A stretch of 64,000 nucleotides of DNA from Chitinophaga oryzae. Its GTDB lineage: Bacteria > Bacteroidota > Bacteroidia > Chitinophagales > Chitinophagaceae. The stretch covers positions 6,076,001 to 6,140,000 of the forward strand of contig NZ_CP051204.2 of NCBI RefSeq assembly GCF_012516375.2, written 5' to 3'. A program made the translations under genes and the position numbers. Below the pieces are notes generated by a model that did not search any database, was not told the origin of the DNA, and saw nothing but the letters and a program-made list of their open reading frames with translations. Of the stretch, positions 52,101 through 60,529 are shown piece after piece; position 1 is the stretch's first letter, and the number at the start of each line of letters is the position of its first letter.

Positions 52101-52582
52101 CTGTAGGAAGTGGACACCGAAGCATTCTCCAACGGTCCTATCGTTTGTTCCGACAATATTTTCCCCTTTACGGTAATTGTCACGGAATCCTTTGCAGAAG
52201 AAGGCCTCTCCAGCTTGTTTTTCTGCGGCGCCGTATTGACCGACACTACTTTGTCCGTCACTTCATAACGATAGGTCGTGTGTTCAAAAATGCGCCGCAG
52301 GGAAGTGCCTATATCGGCATTTTTCAGCGATACGGTGATCAGCGGGCTGTTTTGCCGCAGATGCTCCGGGTATACGAAATAATAGCCGGTTTGTTTCTCC
52401 ACCTCCCTGCACACTTTTTCAAGCGGCATCCGGGTGGCGTTTAAGGTGACAGTTTGGGCGGAAAGAGAGAGAGCTGGCAGCAGGACGCAGAACAGCAGGC
52501 CGATGATCAGGCTGCCGCGGCGCATACTACCTCCCCGGGCGGCGTCGGAGCGCCGCCGGTTGACATTGTTCGGTTGTTGCAT
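49154..52582 (-). CDS. SusC/RagA-family TonB-linked transporter with STN signalling domain
   Basis: A 1142-residue outer-membrane transporter. After a signal segment (LIIGLLFCVLLPALSLSAQ) comes a secretin/TonB short N-terminal domain (LEKVCREVEKQTGYYFVYPEHL...YRYEVTDKVVSV). A carboxypeptidase-like beta domain follows (VKGKILSEQTIGPLENASVSTSYSQKTTLTNEKGEFELKG), then the plug (LLALEGRVPGLQITRANSSPGSPLKIEVRGRNGINGLVSSDPLFVIDGVP; ATAIYGSRGANGVILITTK) and the barrel. The STN domain normally touches the FecR anti-sigma factor in the periplasm, fitting the FecR gene 36 bases upstream and the divergent ECF sigma gene. Ligand binding would therefore activate its own transcription. Confidence 0.96.
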   Translation of the reverse strand: MQQPNNVNRRRSDAARGGSMRRGSLIIGLLFCVLLPALSLSAQTVTLNATRMPLEKVCREVEKQTGYYFVYPEHLRQNSPLITVSLKNADIGTSLRRIFEHTTYRYEVTDKVVSVNTAPQKNKLERPSSAKDSVTITVKGKILSEQTIGPLENASVSTSYSQKTTLTNEKGEFELKGAYPGEELIVTYVGYEKYKVVVIKPTVTIVMKPADNMLDKVVVKAYGVTSKRFNTSSIVTVSGKELQDLPVQNPLLALEGRVPGLQITRANSSPGSPLKIEVRGRNGINGLVSSDPLFVIDGVPQTVLDLSQQDVARLRMFNGKNNLISDGLDQSGMGVGLSLMFGLSVNDIESIEVLKDAGATAIYGSRGANGVILITTKKIKQGKNRFSLNLSQGIKAAVKYQPYLNTQDYLAMRREAYANSGLTPSKVPGQPGYAPELFVMDTTRYTNWQRYMYGGTGLYTTVNPRLSGGSASSSYLLSGTYTRQTDITPVNTKAQSASVLLKLDNRSLNNRFKSSFSALYINSVNTGLGSIVAQGDLRPHEADAFDSLGKLNYAAYKRANVNFPFQGLKQRSVSTTNRINAGFNASYTLVEGLELATQIGYNISVNNLDYLSPVASAAPKAVSGSEATGTHTLGSTNINNLTVEPQLRWNKSFGNGVVNVLAGGTYQANTTKTTYTSGMNYLSDDMINALAAAPSLLVKNNSGQYKYVGVFGAVDYNLAERYMLSLSGRRDGSSRFGPGKQFGNFWAVAAGWIVTEEPWARAIMPKPLTFLKLRGSYGLTGSDGVGDYQYLSQWAYPQYTNGIKTFPLLYNGVAPLMETLVANDQFHWQTNKKLELALEFSLWDKVNVVADWYRNRCDNQLLGYPLPLFTGFNTITANSVANVQNAGWDFMVTAAVLKTKTINWNISANFNLQSNKLLSYPGLELSPYATLYRIGEPLNNQAVFHFLGRDPVTGEGHYLDANHDGKINVNYSVSPGTADDDRVVFLDMNPRFSGGFQTSFQYRNWSINPSFSFQRVNKPIGYNMWGPEPRNMSYWQWERQWAPDRPDGLLPPVTAVATPEADRFSNSDASYEMVNILRMNSLRLGWAMPAAKVAKAGMSQVAFNLSADNLWLLTNYKAGVDPDIRNGIPSTRTVTLGCNISF

Positions 52583-52618
52583 GTAACTAAACTTCGCTTA
52601 GATAATTGGTTGTTTTTA

Positions 52619-53803
52619 TCACGGCGCTACCGTGACCGTTTTTCCGGATATGCTGAAATGCACCCATCCGGTAGACTCCAGCACTTTTAATACTGCGGAT
52701 AATTTCATATTGCGGGGGATCTTTCCCACAAACTGTTGTTCGATTTTTCCCCGGTATATGATCTCCACGTCATACCAACGGGCGATCTGCTGCATAATTT
52801 CTTCAATACCCGCGCCTTCCAGCGAGAACAGCCCTTCTTTCCATGCCAGGGCGGCTTCCAGGTTGGCAGCACGTACCACCGGCGACATGCCGCGTGCGGT
52901 CACCACCTGCTGCGACGGCTGCAGGACCACCTGTCCGCCTTTTCCGGACACGCGCACTTTTCCGTTCACAAGGGTGGTAACATTATTTTGCTGGTCAGCA
53001 TAGGCGTTCACGTTAAAGGCGGTGCCCAGCACGGTGATGTCGGCAGGCTGTTCACCACCGGTCTTCACAAGAAAGTGTTTGTCAGCCTGCGGCGCTACTT
53101 CAAAATAAGCCTCACCGCTCAGTTCCACTACCCGCTCCTGCCCCGTGAAAGCAGTCGGGTAACGCAGCGAAGAAGCTGCGTTGAGCCATACCCGTGTGCC
53201 GTCGGGCAACACTACCTGATACTGTCCGCCACGGGGAGTGGTGATGGCATTAAATACGGCAGCTGCCTCTTTGGCCGCACCCACCGGCTCGTATTGCAAT
53301 GTTCCCTCAGCCGTCTTCTTCACTACTGCCTGTTGCTGACGGGCAAGTGTTCCGTTAGCGGCACTGTCCAGCGTAATGATACTGCCATCGGCCAGTTGCA
53401 GGGTGGCCCTGTTACCGCCGGGGAGTGCTTCTCCCTGATAACGTGCAGCGATCGGCAGACTATCCGGCGGCCGGGGCGCGTAATGTTTCCACAACATGCC
53501 GATACCTGTCAGTAGTACTACCACAGCCGCTGCAATGCGCCACCACGACATCTTCCGGACAACGGTTTCTTTTTGTGGAGCAATGGTGCCGATCCGGTCC
53601 CACACCTCCTGCAGCGCAGCCTTTTCATCCACCTGCTCCATGGACAGCAACGCTTTTTCGAGTGCAGGCCACTCCTGTATGCTTTCATAAAACTGCCGGG
53701 CCGCGGGTGACTGCGCTGCCAGCCAACGCTCCAGCTCCCCGGCTTCCGCCGCGGTAATACGCTGTTGCAAACGGCGGTGCAACAGTTCCGCTATCCGCTC
53801 CAT
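52619..53803 (-). CDS. FecR-family anti-sigma factor
   Basis: The ATG at 53803 gives 394 residues and an N-terminus (ERIAELLHRRLQQRITAAEAGELERWL) that fits the cytoplasmic sigma-binding part. The longer frame begins with a TTG at 53848. One membrane helix follows near residue 90 (WWRIAAAVVVLLTGIGMLW), then the periplasmic FecR domain (ITTPRGGQYQVVLPDGTRVWLNAASSLRYPTAFTGQERVVELSGEAYFEVAPQADKHFLVKT) and a DUF4974-like C-terminal domain (GLFSLEGAGIEEIMQQIARWYDVEIIYRGKI). It would hold or activate the ECF sigma factor encoded divergently and receive the signal from the STN domain of SusC. Confidence 0.94.
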   Translation of the reverse strand: MERIAELLHRRLQQRITAAEAGELERWLAAQSPAARQFYESIQEWPALEKALLSMEQVDEKAALQEVWDRIGTIAPQKETVVRKMSWWRIAAAVVVLLTGIGMLWKHYAPRPPDSLPIAARYQGEALPGGNRATLQLADGSIITLDSAANGTLARQQQAVVKKTAEGTLQYEPVGAAKEAAAVFNAITTPRGGQYQVVLPDGTRVWLNAASSLRYPTAFTGQERVVELSGEAYFEVAPQADKHFLVKTGGEQPADITVLGTAFNVNAYADQQNNVTTLVNGKVRVSGKGGQVVLQPSQQVVTARGMSPVVRAANLEAALAWKEGLFSLEGAGIEEIMQQIARWYDVEIIYRGKIEQQFVGKIPRNMKLSAVLKVLESTGWVHFSISGKTVTVAP

Positions 53804-54103
53804 GGTGTCCAGCTGCCGCTGGTCCTTCTCTGATAATGATATCGACAAGTTGTACTGCTTTTATACCTGAAATTTTACCGGCGCGCAAAATACTATGGCC
53901 TTCACACATTTTCAGCCCGTTCACATGACGATAACAATTTTACTGCGCCTCCTGCCGGTATTTCCAATAAAACACGGTAGCGGCAGTTTTGAACTAGTCC
54001 GTCTGAAAAAAATTTTCCGCAGGGCACATGGCTTGCAGGTATCCGCTTATTTGCTTAGTTTAGCCCGTCCTGGACGGTCTATCAACCAATACCATTTATT
54101 GTC
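53804..54103. promoter_or_regulatory. Divergent promoter region between FecR and the ECF sigma gene
   Basis: The 300-base gap holds no ORF. A short perfect inverted repeat CCGTCC-T-GGACGG lies at 54065-54077, 27 bases before the sigma ATG. No strong TAnnTTTG match was found for either direction. An ECF-type promoter is expected on the FecR side but cannot be recognised by eye. Confidence 0.35.
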
Positions 54104-54700
54104 ATGGAGAGTCAAGATAATCTGGAAGCCATCATCCCTGCGTTTCAACAAGGGAACCCACAAGCTTTCGACGCTTTTTTTAAGGCACACTACAAACCAC
54201 TGGTATTTTTCGCCGGGCAACTGCTGGCCGACGCCACTGAGGCGGAAGACATCGTGAAAGACAGCTATGTCAAGTTATGGCATAAACATGCCGACTTTGA
54301 CCATCCCAAAAGCATCCGGGGCTTTCTGTATACCTCCACCCGCAACGCCTGTCTTAATCAGTTACGCCATCGCAAGGTAAAAGACCACTACTCCCGCGAA
54401 ATGAGTTACCTGGAAGAACAGCAGGAAGATAGTTATGTCCTGCAGCGCATGATCCACGCCGAACTGCTGCAGTCCATTCACCGGGAAATAGCGCTGTTGC
54501 CCGCTAAGCGGCAGCAGGTGTTCCGGATGATATACTTCGAGGGACTGGGGCTGGAAGAAATCGCGGAACAAATGGGGATATCGGTTTTCACGGTGAAGGA
54601 ACATAAAGCCAAAGCGCTGGCACAGCTACGGCTGCGGTTCACAGATGAACAGCTCATGATTTTTTTCCTGCTTGCCGGCTGTTCTCTTCTGAAAGCATGA
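54104..54700 (+). CDS. ECF sigma factor (sigma-70 family, Bacteroidota type)
   Basis: The 198-residue protein contains sigma region 2 (IPAFQQGNPQAFDAFFKAHYKPLVFFAGQLLADATEAEDIVKDSYVKLWHKHADFDHPKSIRGFLYTSTRNACLNQLRHRK) and region 4 (LLQSIHREIALLPAKRQQVFRMIYFEGLGLEEIAEQMGISVFTVKEHKAKALAQLR). Region 3 and region 1 are absent, as expected for ECF factors. It is divergent from the FecR-SusC-SusD operon and should drive it once released by FecR. A hairpin follows the stop. Confidence 0.95.
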   Translation: MESQDNLEAIIPAFQQGNPQAFDAFFKAHYKPLVFFAGQLLADATEAEDIVKDSYVKLWHKHADFDHPKSIRGFLYTSTRNACLNQLRHRKVKDHYSREMSYLEEQQEDSYVLQRMIHAELLQSIHREIALLPAKRQQVFRMIYFEGLGLEEIAEQMGISVFTVKEHKAKALAQLRLRFTDEQLMIFFLLAGCSLLKA

Positions 54701-54711
54701 TCAGAAAGAAA

Positions 54712-54737
54712 GCCCCGTGGATAAACATCCACAGGGC
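54712..54737. terminator. Bidirectional terminator between the sigma gene and the metalloprotease gene
   Basis: GCCC (54712-54715) and GTGGAT (54717-54722) pair with ATCCAC (54727-54732) and GGGC (54734-54737) around an AAAC loop with one C/A mismatch. It lies between convergent genes. Confidence 0.7.
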
Positions 54738-54776
54738 ACATCATCAACTATTGATTTTTGCTTATGAGAAAAAGCG

Positions 54777-57254
54777 TCAAATATTCTTAGCCATCAGTGT
54801 AATCTTTTCATCCAACGATACCAGGTGTGCTTTGGTCAGCGCATCGGCCGCACGTGGTATGGCCCGGCTGATCATAGCGGCCACCGCCCGGATGTCTGCA
54901 CTGGCAATGGAAGAAGCTTCGGATTCGCTCACCGTTACTTTGCTTTCCCGGGTGATCTTGTACAAAGCGCCGAGGTAAGCTTTTTGCATATTGCGATGGT
55001 AAGCATCGATCTTCACGCTGTTATTGTTAAGATCGGCCCAAATACCCTGGTGCAGCATGCCCATATAGGTTTCGATGCCTAACGTCTTATCTGCGCCATA
55101 ACGGCGTTCCAGCATCATGACATAATTGATCCGCTTCACGTCCAGCAGGCTGTTGACCGCGTTGACCTGCATCAGGTCCACCGGCGTTTGTTCGGCGGGG
55201 TTATCAACACGGTCTGTTACAGCCGGGTCCAGCAACCAGAGCGGTGTGTTGAACACCTCGTCGTTGAAGAACCTTATTGCCGCCAGCTGCCTGGCTTTCG
55301 GCACCGGAACGTAAGACGGACGGTCGTCTCCGTCGGGATATACCGTATACTGCACCGCTGCAATGTTTTTGACCACGTGTACCACGTAACGGTGGAACTG
55401 CTGCATCACATTGTCATACATCGTTTTCAAGGCCGTCCGTTGCCCGTTCTCTTCCCGGGTCCATTTCCGCAGATTAGCCATTACCCGCTTCAGGTTTTTG
55501 ATTCCGTAAGTACCTGCTTTGGCGGCATCGTCTCCCAGGTCTTCCGTCTGGCAACGCGGGTCCGTCTGACGGGTCTCCCCATCACCAAACCAAAGACGGT
55601 TATTGGCTTCCAGCCGTTTCGTCACCAGTTGCCCCATGATCCGGCTGTCTTCAGCTGCCGTGGGCGCTCCTACGATCCTGTAACCAAATTCAATGGCCCA
55701 TTTATCGTATTCTCCGATACGCGGGAACAACAGTTCCTGCGGTATCCTGTCTTCCGGCTGGGCGACATAGTTAAACCGCGCATAGTCCATAATGCTCGCA
55801 GTGTGGCCGTGTTTACGCAGGTAGGCAATGCTGCGCAGACTGTCCACCGGCGTCTGGCTACTGCTGCCGAAGTTGTGGCGTAAGCCAAGGGTATGGCCTA
55901 CTTCATGGCTGGACACAAAGCGGATCAGCTGGCCCATCAGTTTTTCATCGAATGTAGGCAGCTGTGCCTGCGGATCGTTAGGACCGGCCTGCACCATGTA
56001 CCAGTTGTGCAACAGGTCCATTACATTGTGATACCAGCCAATATGGGTCTGGATGATCTCTCCGCTGCGGGGGTCGTGGGTATTGGGACCATAGGCATTG
56101 GATATCTCAGAAGCGAAATAATTGATAAAGGAATACCGCACATCTTCCGGATGCATGGTCGTATCGTTTTCCGGCCATTCTTTGGCTACAATAGCGTTTT
56201 TGAAACCGGCCTGCTCAAAGGCCACCTGCCAGTCGTTTACGCCGGCAATGAGGTAAGGGCGCCACTGTTTGGGCGTAGCCGGATCTATGTACAATACAAT
56301 CGGCTTCACCGGTTCCACCAGTTCTCCCCGTTTGTATTTCTCCATATCTTCCGGCCTGGGCTCCAGCCGCCAGCGATGAATAAAATTCCGTTTCGTCACT
56401 TTCTGCTGGTTGTCTCCGTACTCCATAAAATAGTCAGCGAAATATCCCACCCTTTGGTCTGAAAATCTTCGCTGCATTGGCTTTTCAGGCAATACCACAA
56501 AAGAGGTATTGGTTTCCAGGGTGGCCGGACGGGCAGGCGCCGGCGTCAGTCCGCCTACCGGTTTGGTCATCCCGTTCTTGGAGATCCCTATTTCAATATT
56601 CTCCGGGAAAGCCATGATAGACTGCACTTCCAGGTCTTTCATCGTTTTTACGTCCAGCGCTTTTTTCAGCCCTTCATGACCATCGCCGGAGTTAACGAAA
56701 ACGGCAGGGTCCCGCAGGAATTTGCTGACATCGATCACATAGCTGGCTGAATCTTTTCCATAGGCCTTAATGGGAAAAGACGCCAGCACCGGGTTCAGAT
56801 TGGATTTAACGACTGCGCGGTAGATGGTATTGGAGGAATCAGCGTCGCTGATCACCAGGTTCAAACGGACCCTGATCGTCTCATTGGGTCCTTTTTCAAA
56901 GATCACGGTGTGATTGTCCAGTTCTTCACCGGCATAGGCGCCGGTGCCTCCCGGCGCTTTACGGATGCGGTTCACCACCAGGATGTCGCGGCCCAGCAGC
57001 GGCTGACCTATTTCAAAAAAGATGCTGTCCATTTCCCGGGTGGCATGCACGGTAAAAAGTCCTTTTTGTGTTTGTAATCCGGGAGTGATGACAGAAGCAT
57101 AGGGCTTCACGCCGTTTTTATTGGCTGCCGCTACAGGCTTTGCGGCCGGCGCCGCCGCAGGGGCCGCCGTTTTTTTCTTCTTTTTGTCTCCACCTTTAAA
57201 CACCGCACAGGAAGCCATCGCAGCTAAAAATGGAATATAGAAATAACGTTTCAT
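54777..57254 (-). CDS. Zinc-dependent metalloprotease lipoprotein (DUF5117/DUF5118/DUF4953 type), copy 2
   Basis: An 825-residue lipoprotein (MKRYFYIPFLAAMASC, Cys16). A basic Lys/Ala-rich linker and a DUF5118/DUF5117-like N-terminal region precede the protease. The zinc site HEVGHTLGLRH spans residues 450-460 (His450, Glu451, His454, His460), and a Met-turn-like SIMDYARFNYVAQPED follows. This is the extended metzincin pattern. It ends in a helical region. It lies 29 bases downstream of a paralogue with nearly the same layout. It probably acts in the periplasm or on the surface. Substrates are unknown. It is the last gene of a three-gene operon. Confidence 0.92.
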   Translation of the reverse strand: MKRYFYIPFLAAMASCAVFKGGDKKKKKTAAPAAAPAAKPVAAANKNGVKPYASVITPGLQTQKGLFTVHATREMDSIFFEIGQPLLGRDILVVNRIRKAPGGTGAYAGEELDNHTVIFEKGPNETIRVRLNLVISDADSSNTIYRAVVKSNLNPVLASFPIKAYGKDSASYVIDVSKFLRDPAVFVNSGDGHEGLKKALDVKTMKDLEVQSIMAFPENIEIGISKNGMTKPVGGLTPAPARPATLETNTSFVVLPEKPMQRRFSDQRVGYFADYFMEYGDNQQKVTKRNFIHRWRLEPRPEDMEKYKRGELVEPVKPIVLYIDPATPKQWRPYLIAGVNDWQVAFEQAGFKNAIVAKEWPENDTTMHPEDVRYSFINYFASEISNAYGPNTHDPRSGEIIQTHIGWYHNVMDLLHNWYMVQAGPNDPQAQLPTFDEKLMGQLIRFVSSHEVGHTLGLRHNFGSSSQTPVDSLRSIAYLRKHGHTASIMDYARFNYVAQPEDRIPQELLFPRIGEYDKWAIEFGYRIVGAPTAAEDSRIMGQLVTKRLEANNRLWFGDGETRQTDPRCQTEDLGDDAAKAGTYGIKNLKRVMANLRKWTREENGQRTALKTMYDNVMQQFHRYVVHVVKNIAAVQYTVYPDGDDRPSYVPVPKARQLAAIRFFNDEVFNTPLWLLDPAVTDRVDNPAEQTPVDLMQVNAVNSLLDVKRINYVMMLERRYGADKTLGIETYMGMLHQGIWADLNNNSVKIDAYHRNMQKAYLGALYKITRESKVTVSESEASSIASADIRAVAAMISRAIPRAADALTKAHLVSLDEKITLMAKNI

Positions 57255-57283
57255 TTGTGAATATGAATGGTTTTAGTAGGTAA

Positions 57284-59737
57284 TTAATTTTTATACAGAT
57301 GAGATGACAGCCGTTCTATCCTCTCCCGGAGATCTGCCAGATGAGCGGCCACCACGGCACTGCCGGCATGAGGCAGCGCTTTGCGCACCATCTCCGTAAC
57401 CGTTTTTATTTCAGCGGCGGCAACGGTCACGGCATCCGATTGGTTCACTTCTCTTTCTTTATGCATCAGCAAGCTGAAGAGTGCGCCCACATAAGCTTTC
57501 TGCATATTGCGATGATACCCGTCGATATTCACGCTGTTGCTGTCAAGTCCCTGCCAGATGCTACCCCGCACCATCGCCAGCAGCTCCTGCGCCGTCAGCG
57601 TTTTATCTGCGCCAAAACGTTTGGTCAGGCTTAACAGCCTGTTGAGCTTCATCGCAGACAACATTGAATTGACTGCCTTGGCCTGCATATCTTCAATATA
57701 ATCTGACGTATAAGGCAGCTGGCATTTGTTTAACACGGCCGTATCCAGCAGCCAGTCAGGCGTAGTAAACAGCTCCCTGTTGGCATAGGCCACTGCTGCT
57801 ATTTGTCTTTCTTTTTCCACTGGAACAAAAGAGGGTTGGTCATCATCATCAGAACGCGAAGTATACCATACGCCACCGATGTTGTTACCTACATGATTGA
57901 GATAGCTGTAGTACTGGCCCAGCACCAGGTCATACATGCGGGAAAGATTTTCGCGGAATCCGCCTTCTTCGGCCGCCCATTGAGGCAGGTGAGCCATGAC
58001 GCGTTTCAGGTTAAGCACTCCCAGCGTACTGGCTTTGACGTTATCATCGCCCAGGTCTTCCGTCTGGCAGCGGGGATCGCCGCTCTCCGACTCCCCGTCA
58101 CCGAACCACAGGCGTGGATTGGCCGCCAGGCTGTCTTTTACCAGCCGCGCCATGATGCGCGCATCTGCTTCCGGCGTTGGCGCGCCAGTGAGTTTGTAGC
58201 CCCATTCAATCGCCCATTTGTCATAATCGTTCACCCGGGGAAAAAGAAGGCTTTGCGGAATGCTGTCTTCCGGTTGCGCTACATAATTAAAACGCGCGTA
58301 GTCCATAATGCTGGCGGTATGGCCATGGGCCTGCAAATACGTGATGCTGCGCAGGCTGTCTACCGGCGTGCGGCTGCTGCTGCCGAAGTTGTGCCGCAAC
58401 CCTAACGTATGCCCTATCTCGTGGCTTGATACAAAGCGTATCAACTGCCCCATCAGTTCACTGTCCAGTTTTGAAAAACGGGCCATAGGGTCCTGGGGAC
58501 CGGCCTGTATCTGATACCAGCTCTGCAGCAACTCCACAATATTATGGTACCATCCGATATTGGTCTGTATGATTTCACCGCTGCGGGGATCATGGATATT
58601 AGGCCCATAGGCGTTGGTGATCTCTGAGGGCAGGTAGTTGATGAAGGAATAGCGCACATCTTCCATATGCATGGTGGTGTCCTGTTCCGGCCATTCTCTG
58701 GCGGTAATGGCATTTTTAAACCCTGCCTGCTCGAAAGCCGGCTGCCAGTCTTTGACGCCCTGGACCAGGTATTTCCGCCATTGTTTTGGCGTAGCCGGAT
58801 CGATGTACAACACGATGGGATGTGCAGGTTCCACCAGTTCTCCGCGGAAATAGCGCGCGCTGTCCTCCGGTTTAGGCTCCAGCCGCCAGCGGTGGATCAG
58901 GTCCTGTTTTTTTACAGCCTGCTGCGCATCACTGTATTCCATGAAGCTGTCGGTAAAATATCCTACCAGCTTGTGGGCATAACGGGGCTGCATAGGCTTT
59001 TCAGGCAAGATCACAAATGAGGTGCTTGTTTCCAGCGTGGCGGGCGATGGCACCTTGCTATACAGTGTTTTATCGGCCACACCATTTTTGGCGATGGCTA
59101 TTTCCACATTGGAAGGATATGTTCGTATGTCCGTGACGGCATGGTCCTTCATGAATTTTACCGTCAGAAAATTGTTGATCTGCGCTCCTTCCGCGTCATT
59201 CACGAAACTGGCGGGATCTTTCAGGAGCGCGGTCATGTTCACCACGAAGCTGGTGCTGTCTTTTCCATATGCCAGGACAGGCAGCACGGCCAGTACCGGC
59301 TGGGTGTTAGAGACCGTCACCGCGCGATGGACCACCTGTGAAGTGTCTGCGCGGCTGGAGAGATAGCGTTGCTTTAATAGCAGCGTTTCGTTGTTTCCCC
59401 GTTCAAAAAATATAGTCGTGTTAGCGAGTTGTTCCCCTGCATACATTTTCACGCCACCGGAAACTTTCAGGATACGGTTGATGGTGAGGATGTCTTTGCC
59501 TAACAGTGGTTCCCCGATCTCAAATAAAACGGTGTCCATCCCGGTGGTAGTGTGAACGGTAAAGAGGCCCTGCTGTGTATGCATCTCCGTGGTGACCACC
59601 TTTTCGTAGGGCTGCACCCCGTTTTTTCCTGTGGCGGCCTGCTGTTGGACGGGCGGCGCTCCCTTCCTTCCGCTTTTTTTAAACATGGCGCAGGAAGCCA
59701 TGACCATTAGCAATGGCAGATAAGCATAGCGATTCAT
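57284..59737 (-). CDS. Zinc-dependent metalloprotease lipoprotein (DUF5117/DUF5118/DUF4953 type), copy 1
   Basis: From the ATG at 59737 the protein has 817 residues and a lipobox at MNRYAYLPLLMVMASC (Cys16). A longer frame to 59917 would overlap the upstream gene and lose the signal, so it is rejected. The zinc motif HEIGHTLGLRH begins at His439, with SIMDYARFNYVAQPED downstream as in its neighbour. The two proteins align along nearly their whole length (e.g. both have PIVLYIDPATPKQWR, ITNAYGPN/ISNAYGPN, DPRCQTEDLGDD), so this is a tandem duplication that has diverged. It sits 23 bases after a small lipoprotein gene. Confidence 0.92.
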   Translation of the reverse strand: MNRYAYLPLLMVMASCAMFKKSGRKGAPPVQQQAATGKNGVQPYEKVVTTEMHTQQGLFTVHTTTGMDTVLFEIGEPLLGKDILTINRILKVSGGVKMYAGEQLANTTIFFERGNNETLLLKQRYLSSRADTSQVVHRAVTVSNTQPVLAVLPVLAYGKDSTSFVVNMTALLKDPASFVNDAEGAQINNFLTVKFMKDHAVTDIRTYPSNVEIAIAKNGVADKTLYSKVPSPATLETSTSFVILPEKPMQPRYAHKLVGYFTDSFMEYSDAQQAVKKQDLIHRWRLEPKPEDSARYFRGELVEPAHPIVLYIDPATPKQWRKYLVQGVKDWQPAFEQAGFKNAITAREWPEQDTTMHMEDVRYSFINYLPSEITNAYGPNIHDPRSGEIIQTNIGWYHNIVELLQSWYQIQAGPQDPMARFSKLDSELMGQLIRFVSSHEIGHTLGLRHNFGSSSRTPVDSLRSITYLQAHGHTASIMDYARFNYVAQPEDSIPQSLLFPRVNDYDKWAIEWGYKLTGAPTPEADARIMARLVKDSLAANPRLWFGDGESESGDPRCQTEDLGDDNVKASTLGVLNLKRVMAHLPQWAAEEGGFRENLSRMYDLVLGQYYSYLNHVGNNIGGVWYTSRSDDDDQPSFVPVEKERQIAAVAYANRELFTTPDWLLDTAVLNKCQLPYTSDYIEDMQAKAVNSMLSAMKLNRLLSLTKRFGADKTLTAQELLAMVRGSIWQGLDSNSVNIDGYHRNMQKAYVGALFSLLMHKEREVNQSDAVTVAAAEIKTVTEMVRKALPHAGSAVVAAHLADLRERIERLSSHLYKN

Positions 59738-59760
59738 TAGGCGATAAAATTGATATTTGA

Positions 59761-60417
59761 TTAGTAAGCCGGCATCGCGCGGCGAAGGCAGTTTTTTACG
59801 GGCACGTCCTGCAATAGTTGTCTGTCGGGCATTCCGGCGGAAGGCAGTTGCAACAGCAGGCTGTCGTTTACCGGCAGGTCTTCTGCTTTTTGTATGTACT
59901 CCATGGAGGTGATCCATTGCATATAACGGTCTGCCCGGCTGGCGGTGCTGTCATCCCATACCAGTATCACCGGGAACACATCGGTGGAGGCCTGCGCCCG
60001 GTATGCCGCTTGCTGTGCATCGTCACCGTTATTACGCAGGTCAATGACAATGCCGGTGCGACGGGAAGCCCACTGATGAATCAGCATAGGGGCCAGCAGC
60101 TGGTAACGGTCGACCAGCGTAACGGCTTCCTGGTCGGCAGTTGCATCTGGGAGCGACAACGCCATAAATTTAGCGGGACTTCCGTTGGTCTGCCACTCAA
60201 AATAACGGGGCGTAAAAGGGAAAACTTCAACCGTTCCCGGAAGTCGGTTTTCGTCCCGGTCTTCTCCCAGATCAGGGATATGATGATCGGGAAGCATCGT
60301 TCTGTCAGGCATATCCCGGCCTCCCGGCGCTGTATTCCTTGATCCGCAACTGCATAGCAGGGCATACAACAACAGGTATAACCCTCCCCGCCTGCAACAA
60401 TTCTTTCTAAGGAGCAT
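59761..60417 (-). CDS. Small lipoprotein of unknown function upstream of the metalloproteases
   Basis: A 218-residue protein beginning with a cysteine-rich lipoprotein-like signal (LLYALLCSC, Cys22 or Cys24). The middle part has RTGIVIDLRNNGDDAQQAAYRA and VFPVILVWDDSTASRADRYMQWITSMEY, which might be an alpha/beta domain, but I recognise no family. It is the first gene of the operon with two zinc metalloproteases, 23 bases upstream of the first, so it may be a partner, inhibitor or anchor for them. That link is from context only. Confidence 0.65.
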   Translation of the reverse strand: MLLRKNCCRRGGLYLLLYALLCSCGSRNTAPGGRDMPDRTMLPDHHIPDLGEDRDENRLPGTVEVFPFTPRYFEWQTNGSPAKFMALSLPDATADQEAVTLVDRYQLLAPMLIHQWASRRTGIVIDLRNNGDDAQQAAYRAQASTDVFPVILVWDDSTASRADRYMQWITSMEYIQKAEDLPVNDSLLLQLPSAGMPDRQLLQDVPVKNCLRRAMPAY

Positions 60418-60516
60418 TTAACTATCATTATTTAGCCATTAAAACACGGAGGAGGGATGTATGAACTAGTGCGCAGGGAAATTTTGTGAAAAATTTCAAC
60501 ATTGACCGTCTTGTTA

Positions 60517-60524
60517 TATATTTG
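60517..60524 (+). promoter_or_regulatory. -7 promoter element directly before an ATG (possible leaderless start)
   Basis: TATATTTG at 60517-60524 matches TAnnTTTG exactly and ends only five bases before the ATG at 60530. If used, transcription would begin at or next to the start codon, giving a leaderless or near-leaderless mRNA. Confidence 0.5.
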
Positions 60525-60529
60525 AATTA

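Noticed and set aside
59738..59917. N-terminal extension of the first zinc metalloprotease gene
   Set aside because: It would overlap the upstream lipoprotein gene by more than 150 bases and would bury the lipoprotein signal.
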